Positions 7,143-15,898 of a DNA stretch of 30,214 nucleotides are shown piece after piece (the first letter of the stretch is position 1; each line of letters begins with the position of its first letter). A program made the position numbers and the translations under genes. The notes beneath the pieces were generated by a model. That model was not told where the DNA came from. It ran no database searches and worked only from the letters and a program-made list of their open reading frames with translations. Source of the stretch: Pusillimonas sp. UBA6240 (GTDB taxonomy: Bacteria > Pseudomonadota > Gammaproteobacteria > Burkholderiales > Burkholderiaceae_B); the NCBI GenBank assembly GCA_002441445.1, contig DJWC01000017.1:71628-101841 (forward strand), in the 5' to 3' direction.

Positions 7143-8723
7143 ATGGATGCAGGATTGCTCGATGGGGCCGAATTCGATGTATTGGTCGTAGGCTACGGCG
7201 CAGCAGGCGCCGTAGCGGCGATCGAGGCGGCTCGGGCCGGCGCCCGTGTTCTACTGACTGAGAAAATGCCCGATCCAGGTGGTATCTCTATCCTGTCGGC
7301 GGGTGGGGTGCGTATTTGTGATGATGTCGCGCAGGGGTTCGAGTATTTGCATCATACATGCGGCGGACGCACGCCCGATGAGGTGCTGAGAGTACTGGCC
7401 GAGGGCATGGCCGAATTGCCCGGCTATCTACGCGAATTGGCTAGGCTCAATGGCGCCACCATAAATGTTGTCTCCGCACCCGGCAACTATCCGTTTCCCG
7501 GTTGTGACGCTTTGGGTTATGCAGAGGTGTCAGCCATTCCGGGGTTTGGCGGATCACGGGAAAAAGAGAGAGAAGGCTATCTTGCCGTCCGTCCCATGCG
7601 TCCGGGCTGCTATCTTTTCAAACTCCTTGCGGACCATGTCGAGCACCTACAGGCACAAGGAAGAATCCAAGTATGGTTGAACAGCCCGGTCGAACGTCTA
7701 CTGCGCGATGCGCAAGGCCGGGTATGCGGCGCACGTGTCAGGCGCGACGTTCAGAGTGGTCAAGCGCTGACGGAAGTGCGTGCGCATCTGGGTGTCATAT
7801 TGGCTTGCGGCGGCTTCGAGGCAGACGAAGAGCTGAAGAAACAGTACCTTGTGTCAACGCCCGCCATTACTGGCAGCTTCAGAGGGAATACCGGCGATGG
7901 CATACGTATGGCGCAACAAATGGGTGCGGCGCTTTGGCATATGTGGCTTTATCACGGTCCTTATGGCATGCGCCATCCCGACCCCGATTATCCCTTTGGG
8001 CTGTATGCCAAACTGCTGCCAATGTGGACGCCCGAGCGCACGACCAAGCCGCTGCCCAGGATGGCGTGGATCATCGTCGATCAGCATGCGCGCCGGTATG
8101 TGAATGAATATCCTCCATATATGTCGGATACGGGTGTGCGCCAATTCGATCACTATGATCCCGTTTCATATAACCATACTCGTGTCCCATCGTTCATGAT
8201 ATTCGATGAAGAAGGGCGCAAGTGCTATCCAATCGGACGTTCGATCACCAATGATCGCTATGCCCGCTACGAGTGGAGCGCTGACAACCTCAAGGAGGTC
8301 GACAGTGGCATTTTGCTAAAGGCGGAATCGATCGGTGAGTTGGCCGATTTGCTGGGCTTGGATTCTGAGGTGCTTGGTCAGACTATTGATCAATGGAATC
8401 ATAGTGTGCGCACGAATACGGATGAACAGTTCGGTCGGCGCCCTGAAACCATGATGGCCATCGCGACGCCGCCGTTCTATGCCGCACGGTTATGGCCCAT
8501 GGTCATCAACACGCAGGGCGGTCCCGTGCATGATGCGCAACAGCGCGTGCTGGATGCATTCGGCGACCCGATTCCCGGTCTCTATGCGGCGGGTGAGCTC
8601 GGGAGTGTGTTCGGCCACGTCTATATGGCGGGAGGGAATCTGGCGGAATGTTTTGTGGGCGGACGCATTGCAGCCAAGACAGCATGTGCATCCCTGCTCG
8701 AAGACCTTGGGGCCGGCGTTTGA
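7143..8723 (+). CDS. FAD-dependent oxidoreductase (fumarate reductase / ketosteroid dehydrogenase type)
   Basis: A 526-residue flavoprotein of the FAD_binding_2 superfamily. The N-terminal dinucleotide motif is VVGYGAAGAVAAIEAARAG, and the C-terminal FAD-closing motif is GLYAAGELGSVFGHVYMAGG. The family includes fumarate reductases, urocanate reductase and 3-ketosteroid-1-dehydrogenase. The annotation level that can be defended is dehydrogenase or enoate reductase of an alpha,beta-position, possibly in a ring. There is no signal peptide and no haem-binding motif, so it is cytoplasmic and not a flavocytochrome. ATG 7143 is preferred over the in-frame TTG 7140 because GGAGGAG ends at 7139. The hydrolase gene downstream overlaps by TGATG, so the two are translationally coupled and probably act in sequence. 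Confidence 0.85.
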   Translation: MDAGLLDGAEFDVLVVGYGAAGAVAAIEAARAGARVLLTEKMPDPGGISILSAGGVRICDDVAQGFEYLHHTCGGRTPDEVLRVLAEGMAELPGYLRELARLNGATINVVSAPGNYPFPGCDALGYAEVSAIPGFGGSREKEREGYLAVRPMRPGCYLFKLLADHVEHLQAQGRIQVWLNSPVERLLRDAQGRVCGARVRRDVQSGQALTEVRAHLGVILACGGFEADEELKKQYLVSTPAITGSFRGNTGDGIRMAQQMGAALWHMWLYHGPYGMRHPDPDYPFGLYAKLLPMWTPERTTKPLPRMAWIIVDQHARRYVNEYPPYMSDTGVRQFDHYDPVSYNHTRVPSFMIFDEEGRKCYPIGRSITNDRYARYEWSADNLKEVDSGILLKAESIGELADLLGLDSEVLGQTIDQWNHSVRTNTDEQFGRRPETMMAIATPPFYAARLWPMVINTQGGPVHDAQQRVLDAFGDPIPGLYAAGELGSVFGHVYMAGGNLAECFVGGRIAAKTACASLLEDLGAGV

Positions 8724-9637
8724 TGAAGGCGGCGCATTCAGATATAGAGGCTTTGCATGGCATGGCAACGACCTTGGTAACGGGTCGGGATGGAGATGAA
8801 TCCATAGCCTGGAGGGTATGGGAGTGTGACAAGCAAAGAGCGGGAGGCATTCACCCCGTTATCGTTCTCCTGCATGGTTCATTTGGCTCCTGGACGCACT
8901 GGCTGCGTAATATCCCGGCATTGATGACGATGTGCACGGTCGTCGCAGCCGACGTGCCCGGATTCGGTGATTCGGGCGCTGCGCCGATGCGGCGGATGCC
9001 GCCCGACATAGGTCGGGTGCTGTGCGACGGATGGCTCGAACTGCAAGACCGTGTGCCAGCGTTGGCTGCCCACGATGGGCCATTGTTTCTAGCGGGCTTT
9101 TCATTGGGCGGAATTTATGCGGGTTGGATGCTCCGCTATTTAATGCGTCCCGATAGCGGCAGTAAGCGCCGACCTGCCGGGTTGCTTCTTTGTGGGCCCG
9201 GCGGGCTCGGCCATAGAGCCAACCTCGACTTTGTGCTGCGGCCCGTGTCACAACGTAATCAGACGGCTTCGGGGCGAGCGGCCGCGCATCGGCACAATCT
9301 CGAAGTGCTGATGTTCGCCCTAGCAGAAAATATCGATGATCTTGCTGTGTCTATACAGGAGGGGAACGTGGCTTCCGCTCGCTTCCGTGGCCCTTTCGTA
9401 GAACATCCATCATCGTTGCTAGAAGCCCTAGAGGGAATGAGGCTCCCATTGCTAGGAGTGTGGGGCAGGCATGATGCTTTTGATGCCGATGTCCGTACAA
9501 GAATCCAAGCCCTGGCAAATGTAGCGCCGCAGATGGAAAGCATCGTAGTGCCTGATGCCGGGCACTGGGTCATGTATGAGTGCGCAGACTATGTAAATGC
9601 CAAGATATTGAATTGGATAAGCAGAATAAGTCCATAA
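8723..9637 (+). CDS. Alpha/beta-fold hydrolase
   Basis: A 304-residue cytoplasmic hydrolase. The oxyanion loop is HGSFGSW (51-57), the nucleophile elbow GFSLGG places Ser at 127, the acid is D251 or D254 in GRHDAFD, and the catalytic His is H281 in DAGHWVMYE. The overall pattern resembles the MhpC/HsaD/epoxide-hydrolase group, with an insert (lid) after the nucleophile. The serine nucleophile argues for an esterase, lactonase or C-C hydrolase rather than an epoxide hydrolase, which uses Asp. A longer open frame begins inside the flavoprotein gene, but the start at 8723, overlapping the flavoprotein stop as TGATG, is the sensible one. Next to a ring-dehydrogenase-type flavoprotein, hydrolysis of a lactone or of a beta-diketone/meta-cleavage-like product is plausible, but this is inference. 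Confidence 0.88.
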   Translation: MKAAHSDIEALHGMATTLVTGRDGDESIAWRVWECDKQRAGGIHPVIVLLHGSFGSWTHWLRNIPALMTMCTVVAADVPGFGDSGAAPMRRMPPDIGRVLCDGWLELQDRVPALAAHDGPLFLAGFSLGGIYAGWMLRYLMRPDSGSKRRPAGLLLCGPGGLGHRANLDFVLRPVSQRNQTASGRAAAHRHNLEVLMFALAENIDDLAVSIQEGNVASARFRGPFVEHPSSLLEALEGMRLPLLGVWGRHDAFDADVRTRIQALANVAPQMESIVVPDAGHWVMYECADYVNAKILNWISRISP

Positions 9638-9819
9638 TGCGGAATCATAAAACTAATGCTTTTTTAGGGCAATAATTAGCTATTAAAGAGATATCTTCCG
9701 CAAAATACACCTAAATTCCCCAAAAACAACGTAAAAATCCAATATTTTGCTTGGAAATATATAAATAGATAAAACTGTTTATCATCATATGCATGTAAGT
9801 AAAAACACTAATAAATTAA

Positions 9820-9838
9820 TATCTAGTCCATATATTGA
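9820..9838 (-). promoter_or_regulatory. Operator-like motif copy (long operon)
   Basis: On the minus strand this reads TCAATATATGGACTAGATA, matching the island consensus at all core positions. It overlaps the -35 hexamer TTGACA at 9835-9840, so a bound regulator would interfere directly with RNA polymerase. Confidence 0.6.
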
Positions 9839-9863
9839 CACCGAAGTAATAGCTCTATAAACT
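9835..9863 (+). promoter_or_regulatory. Candidate sigma-70 promoter of the long operon
   Basis: A consensus -35 TTGACA (9835-9840) is followed after 17 nt by TAAACT (9858-9863, four of six matches). TATAAA at 9856-9861 is an alternative with a 15-nt spacer. The predicted leader to the SDR start at 9969 is about 100 nt. Confidence 0.5.
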
Positions 9864-9968
9864 GGTTTGAAACGATGAGTGCTAAGCATTGCTCGCCGAC
9901 GTGATCCGAATCCATAGCTATGGGGACGTGTTGTGCTACCCCGGACTCAAACCAAGGAGACAGGCCTG

Positions 9969-10739
9969 ATGAGGCGTTTTGAAGGGAAGGTTGCATTGGT
10001 CACTGGCGCTGCCAGGGGCATTGGTTATGCAAGCGCTGAAAAATTCGCTGAAGAGGGTGCGAATGTTGCTTTATGCGATATGGATGCCGATGCAGCGGTA
10101 CGGGCCGCCGGCGCACTAACTCAAAGGTTTGGCGTCCAGGCGCTAGGAATCGGGTGCGACGTTACCGATGAAAAGCAGGTCGAGGCCATGTTTCTGCAGG
10201 TGGTGGAAGGACTCGGTGGCCTGGATATCCTCGTCAATAACGCAGGTGTCACACGCGACAATTTGCTATTCAAGATGTCGACCGATGATTGGGATATCGT
10301 CATGGGCGTGCATTTGCGCGGAACCTTCCTCTGCACTCGAGCCGCCCAAAAGCACATGGTGGAGAAACGCTCGGGCAAGATCGTCAATCTATCCTCCACC
10401 TCGGCGCTAGGTAATCGGGGGCAAGCCAACTATTCATCCGCGAAGGCAGGTTTGCAGGCATTTACCCGTACAGCGGCCATTGAGCTCGGCCCATTCAATA
10501 TCAATGTCAACGCGGTGGCGCCCGGATTTGTCGACACGGAGATGACACGTAAAACAGCCGAGCGTCGGGGAATCGACCCGGAAGAATACAAATTGATGCG
10601 TGCTAAGAACATACCCCTGGGTCGAGTGGGCGTGCCGCGTGACATTGCCAATGTCATCGCTTTCTTATGCAGCGATGATGCTGCTTTTGTGTCGGGTCAG
10701 ATCATCTATGTGAAAGGTGGCCCTGAAACCCTGCGGTAG
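9969..10739 (+). CDS. SDR family 3-hydroxyacyl-CoA/3-oxoacyl dehydrogenase-like
   Basis: A 256-residue classical SDR close to FabG in pattern: TGAARGIG (12-19), NNAG (90-93), catalytic S142, Y155 and K159 in YSSAK, and the late motif VNAVAPGFVDTEM. It is first in the long operon. Start ATG 9969 has AAGGAGA 8 nt upstream; an upstream in-frame ATG at 9933 lacks this. In an operon with an acyl-CoA dehydrogenase, a MaoC hydratase and a thiolase it most likely performs the third beta-oxidation step, NAD(P)-linked oxidation of the 3-hydroxyacyl-CoA. MaoC-type hydratases generally give the (R)-3-hydroxy isomer and FabG-like SDRs accept it, which suits this pairing. The alternative is another alcohol dehydrogenation in the same pathway. 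Confidence 0.92.
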   Translation: MRRFEGKVALVTGAARGIGYASAEKFAEEGANVALCDMDADAAVRAAGALTQRFGVQALGIGCDVTDEKQVEAMFLQVVEGLGGLDILVNNAGVTRDNLLFKMSTDDWDIVMGVHLRGTFLCTRAAQKHMVEKRSGKIVNLSSTSALGNRGQANYSSAKAGLQAFTRTAAIELGPFNINVNAVAPGFVDTEMTRKTAERRGIDPEEYKLMRAKNIPLGRVGVPRDIANVIAFLCSDDAAFVSGQIIYVKGGPETLR

Positions 10740-10786
10740 GCTGCGCCTGTACTTCAAACAATACTGATCTTCTTCCAGGTGAAACT

Positions 10787-12343
10787 ATGAATTTATTTTC
10801 TATTAAATCCGTTCCCGCTCGCGCCGCCGCGCTGGCCGCCATACTTGCGGCTGCTTTCTGGAGCTCGTCCTCGCTGGCTATCAATGGCCAGCCCGCCGTC
10901 GATAAGGAAACCGTTGTCTTCGGTATAGGCAAGGCCATTGGCAATCTTGATGGCCAAGTGGCGGCTACGGGTGATTCGCAACGCTATGGTTGGCAAATAT
11001 ACGATACCTTGTTTGCCTTCGATGCCGAGGGAAAGGTCCAGCCATGGGTAGCCACCGGAGTCAAGATTTCAGATGATGGCCTTGCCTACACCTTTACATT
11101 GCGTGATGACGTCCGGTTTCATGACGGGACGCTGCTGACGGCAAACGATGTCAAATACTCGCTCGAGCGCATTCTGAATCCTGCCGTTAAGAGTACCCGA
11201 CGCCCATATTTTGCGAACTTGGTCGATCGTGTGGAAGTCGACGGTGATCGCAAGGCAACTTTTCACTTGAAGCACCCGGATGGCGCCTTCTTGAACAAGA
11301 TCGCCGGATACTTGCTGTTGGTGCCAAAAGCCTACACCGAATCCCTGCCAACGCCTGAAGATTTCGCTCGAGCTCCCATCGGTTCTGGGCCTTACAAGTT
11401 TGCCGGCCAGAAAATTGGACAATCGGTCGAACTCGAACGTTTTGATGGTTATTGGGGTTCCAAGCCGGGCATCAAGCGCCTGATATTCAAAGTAATTCCC
11501 GAGCCCGCTAGCCGTGTCAACGCCATTCTTACGGGCGAGGCAGACATTGTTGATTATGTACCAGGTGCCGATGTTGCTCGCCTGAAAGAAACAAAAGGCT
11601 TGAAAGTTACCTCCGTTCCCATAGGTAGCCCGCTGGCGGTGCGGCTGTATTCCAACGTGCCTGATTCACCGCTGGCAAAGAAAGGCGTCCGGCTTGCCCT
11701 GAACTATGCATTAGATGTCGATGCCATCATCAAAGGCGTGCTGCACGGAGTCGGCAAACCCATGGCTTCCTACATATCGTCTGTCTACCCCTATGGCGTT
11801 GATCCCGATCTGAAGCCTTATGGCTACAACCTCGAAAAAGCCAAGAAGTTGCTGGCCGAAGCCGGTTACCCCAAGGGCTTCAAGACCGAACTGCTATGCC
11901 CAAGTGACCAGCCTAAAGAACTATGCGAAGCAATTTCGGCGTACTGGTCGATGGCCGGCGTACAGGCTGCAGTCAAGGTCATGGACTATACGGCATGGAG
12001 CCGCCTGAATAACACGCACAAAGGCGGACCCATGACCATCATGCAGTTTTCCAATGCCATCTACGATCCCATTCATCCCATCAGCGGTGCCGCAACAAAG
12101 GACGGTACTTGGTCGGATTACTTCAACCCCGAGGTCGAAAAGCTGGTAGCCGAGGGTGGCTCAGAGACAGATCCTGCCAAGCGCGACGAGCTATTCCGCA
12201 AAATCGGTCGGTTGCTGCATAACGACGGCCACGCGGTGTTGATAAGCGAACTCTACTACACCTATGCGCAAGATGCCGGGCTTAACTGGGCGCCTCAGTA
12301 TGGCAGTGGATATTACAACTTGAGAAATGTGAGCTGGAAGTAA
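10787..12343 (+). CDS. ABC transporter substrate-binding protein, family 5 (copy 2)
   Basis: A 518-residue periplasmic binding protein of the dipeptide/oligopeptide class. It has a Sec signal peptide (hydrophobic residues 12-25, probable cleavage near SSLA at about 31) and a mature start QPAVDK identical to copy 1. Family blocks GSGPYKF and ASRVNAILTGEADI are present. AGGTGA lies 6-7 nt before the ATG. Unlike copy 1 it is in the same operon as the permeases and ATPases (14065-18019), separated by acyl-CoA ligase A only 6 nt downstream. It is therefore the primary receptor of the importer, with copy 1 as an alternative receptor of different specificity. Confidence 0.94.
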   Translation: MNLFSIKSVPARAAALAAILAAAFWSSSSLAINGQPAVDKETVVFGIGKAIGNLDGQVAATGDSQRYGWQIYDTLFAFDAEGKVQPWVATGVKISDDGLAYTFTLRDDVRFHDGTLLTANDVKYSLERILNPAVKSTRRPYFANLVDRVEVDGDRKATFHLKHPDGAFLNKIAGYLLLVPKAYTESLPTPEDFARAPIGSGPYKFAGQKIGQSVELERFDGYWGSKPGIKRLIFKVIPEPASRVNAILTGEADIVDYVPGADVARLKETKGLKVTSVPIGSPLAVRLYSNVPDSPLAKKGVRLALNYALDVDAIIKGVLHGVGKPMASYISSVYPYGVDPDLKPYGYNLEKAKKLLAEAGYPKGFKTELLCPSDQPKELCEAISAYWSMAGVQAAVKVMDYTAWSRLNNTHKGGPMTIMQFSNAIYDPIHPISGAATKDGTWSDYFNPEVEKLVAEGGSETDPAKRDELFRKIGRLLHNDGHAVLISELYYTYAQDAGLNWAPQYGSGYYNLRNVSWK

Positions 12344-12349
12344 GTAAAA

Positions 12350-14068
12350 ATGGACAGTACTCCAGCTAGCATGGGTAATAGTATCAATGGCGTTCGGGCA
12401 TCACAATGGCTTGATGCGTCTTTTGCAGACGCATTGGCTTGGGGCGCGGAGCAGTACGGCAACAACGAAGCTGTTGTATATGGTCAGGAGCGTATCACGT
12501 TCAGTCAGTTGGCAGAGCGTGTATATGCATTCGCCCGAGGCTTGATGCTACTCGGCGTGGAACCAGACGATAAAGTCGCTTTATGGATGAGCGATCGTCC
12601 AGAATGGTTGGTTGCACGCTGGGCAGTACCTATCATTGGCGCCATCTTGGTGCCTGTCAATACCCGTTTTCGCACTACTGATGTGCAGTATGTGTTAGCG
12701 CAATCCGATAGTAGTACGCTCATCGTTCAGGACGCCGCCCGCGGCACCAGTTACCTCGACATTCTTGGTCAACTTGATCCAGGTTATAAGGACCAGCCTT
12801 CTGGCGCTTGGTCATCAGAGAAGTTGCCTGCATTGAGCCGAGTGATCGGCTTGGCTACTGCACAAGCCGGAAGCTTGCCCGCCAGCATGGCCGGCTTCAA
12901 AGAGGTGGAGGCGCTGGGTGCGGCGCAATTGGCCGCTACCGGCGGGAAGCCTGATACTGAGCTTAAAGCCCGTATTGCTGGCCTAAGCGGGCAGAAAATT
13001 GCGCAGATTCTCTACACTTCCGGAACGACATCCTTTCCAAAAGGGGCGATGGTTTGCCATGGCCCGCTGCTGCAAAATAATTTTTATGCCGTCGACTGTC
13101 TGAAGCTGACCACCGACGACCGATATCTATCATGTGTTCCCCTGTTCACGGCAACAGGAACTTTCTACACCTTGGCTATGTGGCTATCGGGGGCGACGAT
13201 GGTCATTGTGGACCAGTTCGAGCCGCGGCTATTCTGCGAAATGGTTGAGCGAGAACGGATAACCGTCAGCTTCTTTGTTGATACCATTGTGCAGGACCTG
13301 AAGTCATTCAGCGACCTCGAACGCTATGACTTGTCCAGCTTGCGCACGGGTACGGGCGCGCCTCTCCCGACCGAATCCTTCCACTGGGTTACGCAGACTA
13401 TGGGAGTGCCTCAGTTGGTAAGCGCGTATGGCATGTCCGAAACGTCCAACGCTGTTGTTCGGACGCGGTGCGATGATCCGCTGGAAAAGCGCGCGAATAC
13501 CAACGGACGCCCAGTAGACGGCGTCAGAATACGGATAACCGATGTAGAAACCAACGAGCCCTTGCCCAATGGCCAAATAGGCGAGATTTGCATATCCGGC
13601 TATGTGTTGATGAAAGGTTACTACAAGCGGCCTGACGAAGATCGCAAGGTTTTCGATGAGCAGGGCTGGCTGCACAGCGGCGACTTGGGCGAACTTGATC
13701 CAGATGGATACTTAATCTATCGAGGCCGCGTCAAAGAGATGATCAAGCCGGGCGGCTTCAATGTCGCGACGCAAGAGATCGAGCAGTTTCTTAAAACCTA
13801 TCCAGGTGTACGGCAAGCCGTCGTCGTGGGCGTACCGGATCGCCGCCTCGGCGAGGTTGGCTACGCATATATCGAGGTTCATCCGGGTGCCGAGGTATCG
13901 GCAGAGCAACTGCAGTCATATTGCCGCGAGCATATTGCTAGCTACAAGGTTCCTCGATATGTGGAATTCACTAGTGCGTGGCCGCTTACGGGTAGTCAGA
14001 AGATTCGCAAACTAGAGCTCAAGGCGCGTGCTGCAAGCAAACTCGAGAGTGAGGTGAACTGCACATGA
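12350..14068 (+). CDS. Acyl-CoA ligase / AMP-dependent synthetase A
   Basis: A 572-residue adenylate-forming enzyme that activates a carboxylic acid to its CoA thioester via acyl-AMP. The phosphate-binding motif YTSGTTSFPKG is near residue 220, the A5 motif YGMSETSN near 360, and the hinge region GDLGELDPDGYLIYRGR near 440. The A10 lysine is in GSQKIRKLELK near 547. It is a close paralogue of ligase B at 22447-24093: long identical blocks occur in the second half, for example RVKEMIKPGGFNVATQEIEQ. Placement between the binding protein and the permeases suggests activation of the imported compound on entry. The stop overlaps the next start (ATGA at 14065-14068). The substrate is unknown; a medium-chain, cyclic or aromatic acid are all possible. 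Confidence 0.93.
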   Translation: MDSTPASMGNSINGVRASQWLDASFADALAWGAEQYGNNEAVVYGQERITFSQLAERVYAFARGLMLLGVEPDDKVALWMSDRPEWLVARWAVPIIGAILVPVNTRFRTTDVQYVLAQSDSSTLIVQDAARGTSYLDILGQLDPGYKDQPSGAWSSEKLPALSRVIGLATAQAGSLPASMAGFKEVEALGAAQLAATGGKPDTELKARIAGLSGQKIAQILYTSGTTSFPKGAMVCHGPLLQNNFYAVDCLKLTTDDRYLSCVPLFTATGTFYTLAMWLSGATMVIVDQFEPRLFCEMVERERITVSFFVDTIVQDLKSFSDLERYDLSSLRTGTGAPLPTESFHWVTQTMGVPQLVSAYGMSETSNAVVRTRCDDPLEKRANTNGRPVDGVRIRITDVETNEPLPNGQIGEICISGYVLMKGYYKRPDEDRKVFDEQGWLHSGDLGELDPDGYLIYRGRVKEMIKPGGFNVATQEIEQFLKTYPGVRQAVVVGVPDRRLGEVGYAYIEVHPGAEVSAEQLQSYCREHIASYKVPRYVEFTSAWPLTGSQKIRKLELKARAASKLESEVNCT

Positions 14069-14982
14069 TTCGCTACATACTCCGGAGGTTTGGCCAGTCG
14101 GGCATTACGGTGCTTCTAGTCACCCTCATCATTTTTATTGTAATCCGTCAGATTGGCGACCCGACGCATTTGATGTTGCCACCTGAAGCCACTGAGGCGG
14201 ACAGGCAGCTTCTACGCGAACAAATGGGCTTGGATCGTTCGCTGATCGTTCAGTACGGCACCTATTTGCGTGATTTGCTGATGGGCGACCTGGGCATATC
14301 GTATCGCTTCTCGCAGCCGGCGCTATCCGTCGTTATCGAAGCGTTCGGGCCAACGCTCTTGCTTACGACGGCGGCGCTGGTTTTTGCAGTAGCCATTGGC
14401 CTGCCGCTGGGCGTCTTGTCGGCAGTTCACCGTGAAGGACCTATCGACCAGATTGCAAAAATATTTGCCGTGCTCGGGCAGGCTGCGCCTCCATTCCTCT
14501 TCAGCCTGCTATTCATACGCCTTTTTTCAATTCAGCTCGGCTGGCTGCCCACGGGTGGCTATGGGAGTATCGATAACCTTCTTCTGCCTATGGTGGCACT
14601 CGGCTGGTATTCGTCAGCCGGAATCATGCGGCTGACCCGCTCTTCAATGACAGAGGTCCTTGAGTCGGAATATATCAAGCTTGCACGCATCAAGGGTGTC
14701 CCGCAGCGGGTAATCGTATATCGACACGCTCTGAAAAATGCCTTGCTGCCCGTAATTACGTTCATTGCACTGCAGTTCGGCATACTGATGGGGGGCGCCG
14801 TGTCTGTCGAATTCGTGTTCGCTTGGCCAGGCGTCGGGCGACTCATGATCGACTCGATCTCCAATCTTGACTATACCGTCGTGCAGGCGGCGGTTACGGT
14901 GGGCGCGCTGGTCTTCACAACAATAAATCTGGCCGCGGACATCTTGTATGCAGCAATTGATCCAAGGATACGTTATGCATGA
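14065..14982 (+). CDS. ABC transporter permease, DppB-like
   Basis: A 305-residue inner-membrane permease of the peptide/nickel importer class. The N-terminal transmembrane helix (about residues 10-28) is followed by a periplasmic loop containing EQMGLDRSLIVQYGTYL, typical of DppB/OppB, and then further helices. The cytoplasmic coupling (EAA) loop reads LESEYIKLARIKGVPQRV. It is coupled to ligase A by an ATGA overlap and to the next permease by overlap at 14975. It forms the transport channel with the DppC-like protein. Confidence 0.94.
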   Translation: MIRYILRRFGQSGITVLLVTLIIFIVIRQIGDPTHLMLPPEATEADRQLLREQMGLDRSLIVQYGTYLRDLLMGDLGISYRFSQPALSVVIEAFGPTLLLTTAALVFAVAIGLPLGVLSAVHREGPIDQIAKIFAVLGQAAPPFLFSLLFIRLFSIQLGWLPTGGYGSIDNLLLPMVALGWYSSAGIMRLTRSSMTEVLESEYIKLARIKGVPQRVIVYRHALKNALLPVITFIALQFGILMGGAVSVEFVFAWPGVGRLMIDSISNLDYTVVQAAVTVGALVFTTINLAADILYAAIDPRIRYA

Positions 14983-15898
14983 TGTGAATGTATCGGCCGT
15001 GAGAAAAGCGAATCCACCTAAGTTGCGACAGGTTCCCGCCGAGCCTCGCGTGACAATCGTTCCTCCCGGCTCACATGGCAGGTACTTGGGCCGGATTCAG
15101 CTCGGTGTGGCAGCCATATTGGCTTTGCTTCTCGTCATCGCGGCGGTATTCCCCCAATGGGTCGCTCCCTACGATCCGAACGCGATTTCGTTGGCGAAGG
15201 CGCTGCAAGGGCCGTCAGCGGAGCATTGGTTCGGCACCGACCAACTAGGCCGCGACTTGTTATCCCGCGTGATCTGGGGGGCGCAGGTCTCCCTGTTCAT
15301 TGCCTTCAGCGCAGTGGCGTTGGCAGGAATATTCGGTAGCCTTTTCGGCATTGCCGCAGGCTTCTTGGGTGGTGCGATTGACAGTGTCGCAATGCGATTG
15401 GTAGATATTCAGCTCGCGCTGCCGGCGGTTATCCTGGCACTGGTGCTGGTTGGGGCAATCGGGTTTTCCACTTTCAACCTGATCATTATCCTAAGCCTTG
15501 CGCATTGGGCGCGGTTCGCCCGGGTTACAAGAAGTGAGGCGTTGTCTCTCAAGCAGCGTGATTTTGTCTTGCTAGCAAGACTGGCCGGTGCTTCCCGTTT
15601 CCGCATCATCATGGCGCATATCAGTCCAAATGTAATCAGTACGTTTATTGTGCTGGCTACCCTGGATATCGGAATCGTCATCATTCTCGAAGCATCGCTT
15701 AGCTTTCTCGGATTAGGCGTGCAGCCACCGACCGCCTCATGGGGCTCCATGATCGCAGACGGCCGTGGATACCTTGAAACAGCATGGTGGATATGTGCGT
15801 TTCCGGGATTGGCTCTCATGGCGGCTGTGTTGTCAGCCAACCTGCTTGGTGATGCATTGCGTGACTGGTTCAACCCAACGATGTCCAGGGCATGGTGA
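14975..15898 (+). CDS. ABC transporter permease, DppC-like
   Basis: A 307-residue partner permease. It has a long N-terminal cytoplasmic tail, a first membrane helix (about 45-63), the class signature HWFGTDQLGRDLLSRVIWG, and the coupling loop SLKQRDFVLLARLAGASRFR. Start ATG 14975 overlaps the end of the DppB-like gene and has AAGGA about 8 nt upstream; an earlier in-frame ATG at 14948 is deeper in the previous gene and less likely. Its end overlaps or abuts the following ATPase gene. Confidence 0.93.
   Translation: MHDVNVSAVRKANPPKLRQVPAEPRVTIVPPGSHGRYLGRIQLGVAAILALLLVIAAVFPQWVAPYDPNAISLAKALQGPSAEHWFGTDQLGRDLLSRVIWGAQVSLFIAFSAVALAGIFGSLFGIAAGFLGGAIDSVAMRLVDIQLALPAVILALVLVGAIGFSTFNLIIILSLAHWARFARVTRSEALSLKQRDFVLLARLAGASRFRIIMAHISPNVISTFIVLATLDIGIVIILEASLSFLGLGVQPPTASWGSMIADGRGYLETAWWICAFPGLALMAAVLSANLLGDALRDWFNPTMSRAW

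Larger units (their letters stand above)
9638..9968. promoter_or_regulatory. AT-rich leader region of the long operon
   Basis: This gene-free stretch precedes the SDR-to-flavin-reductase operon. Its first 200 nt are very AT-rich. A 7-bp inverted repeat (TGCGGAA 9638-9644, TTCCGCA 9696-9702) has a long spacer and no T-run, so it is only a weak terminator candidate for the preceding unit. A promoter with a perfect TTGACA and an overlapping operator-like motif lies at 9820-9863. No small coding gene was found. Confidence 0.55.

Noticed and set aside
8648..8722. Upstream extension of the alpha/beta hydrolase into the flavoprotein gene
   Set aside because: The extension has no homology pattern. 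The TGATG overlap start at 8723 is standard coupling.
7143..9637. Full steroid-degradation (KstD-HsaABCD) assignment
   Set aside because: There is no extradiol dioxygenase, no SCP2-type thiolase/aldolase and no other steroid-specific gene. The families are too broad for this claim.
9638..9702. Inverted repeat TGCGGAA/TTCCGCA after the alpha/beta hydrolase
   Set aside because: The 51-nt spacer, short arms and lack of a T-run make it a poor terminator or operator candidate.
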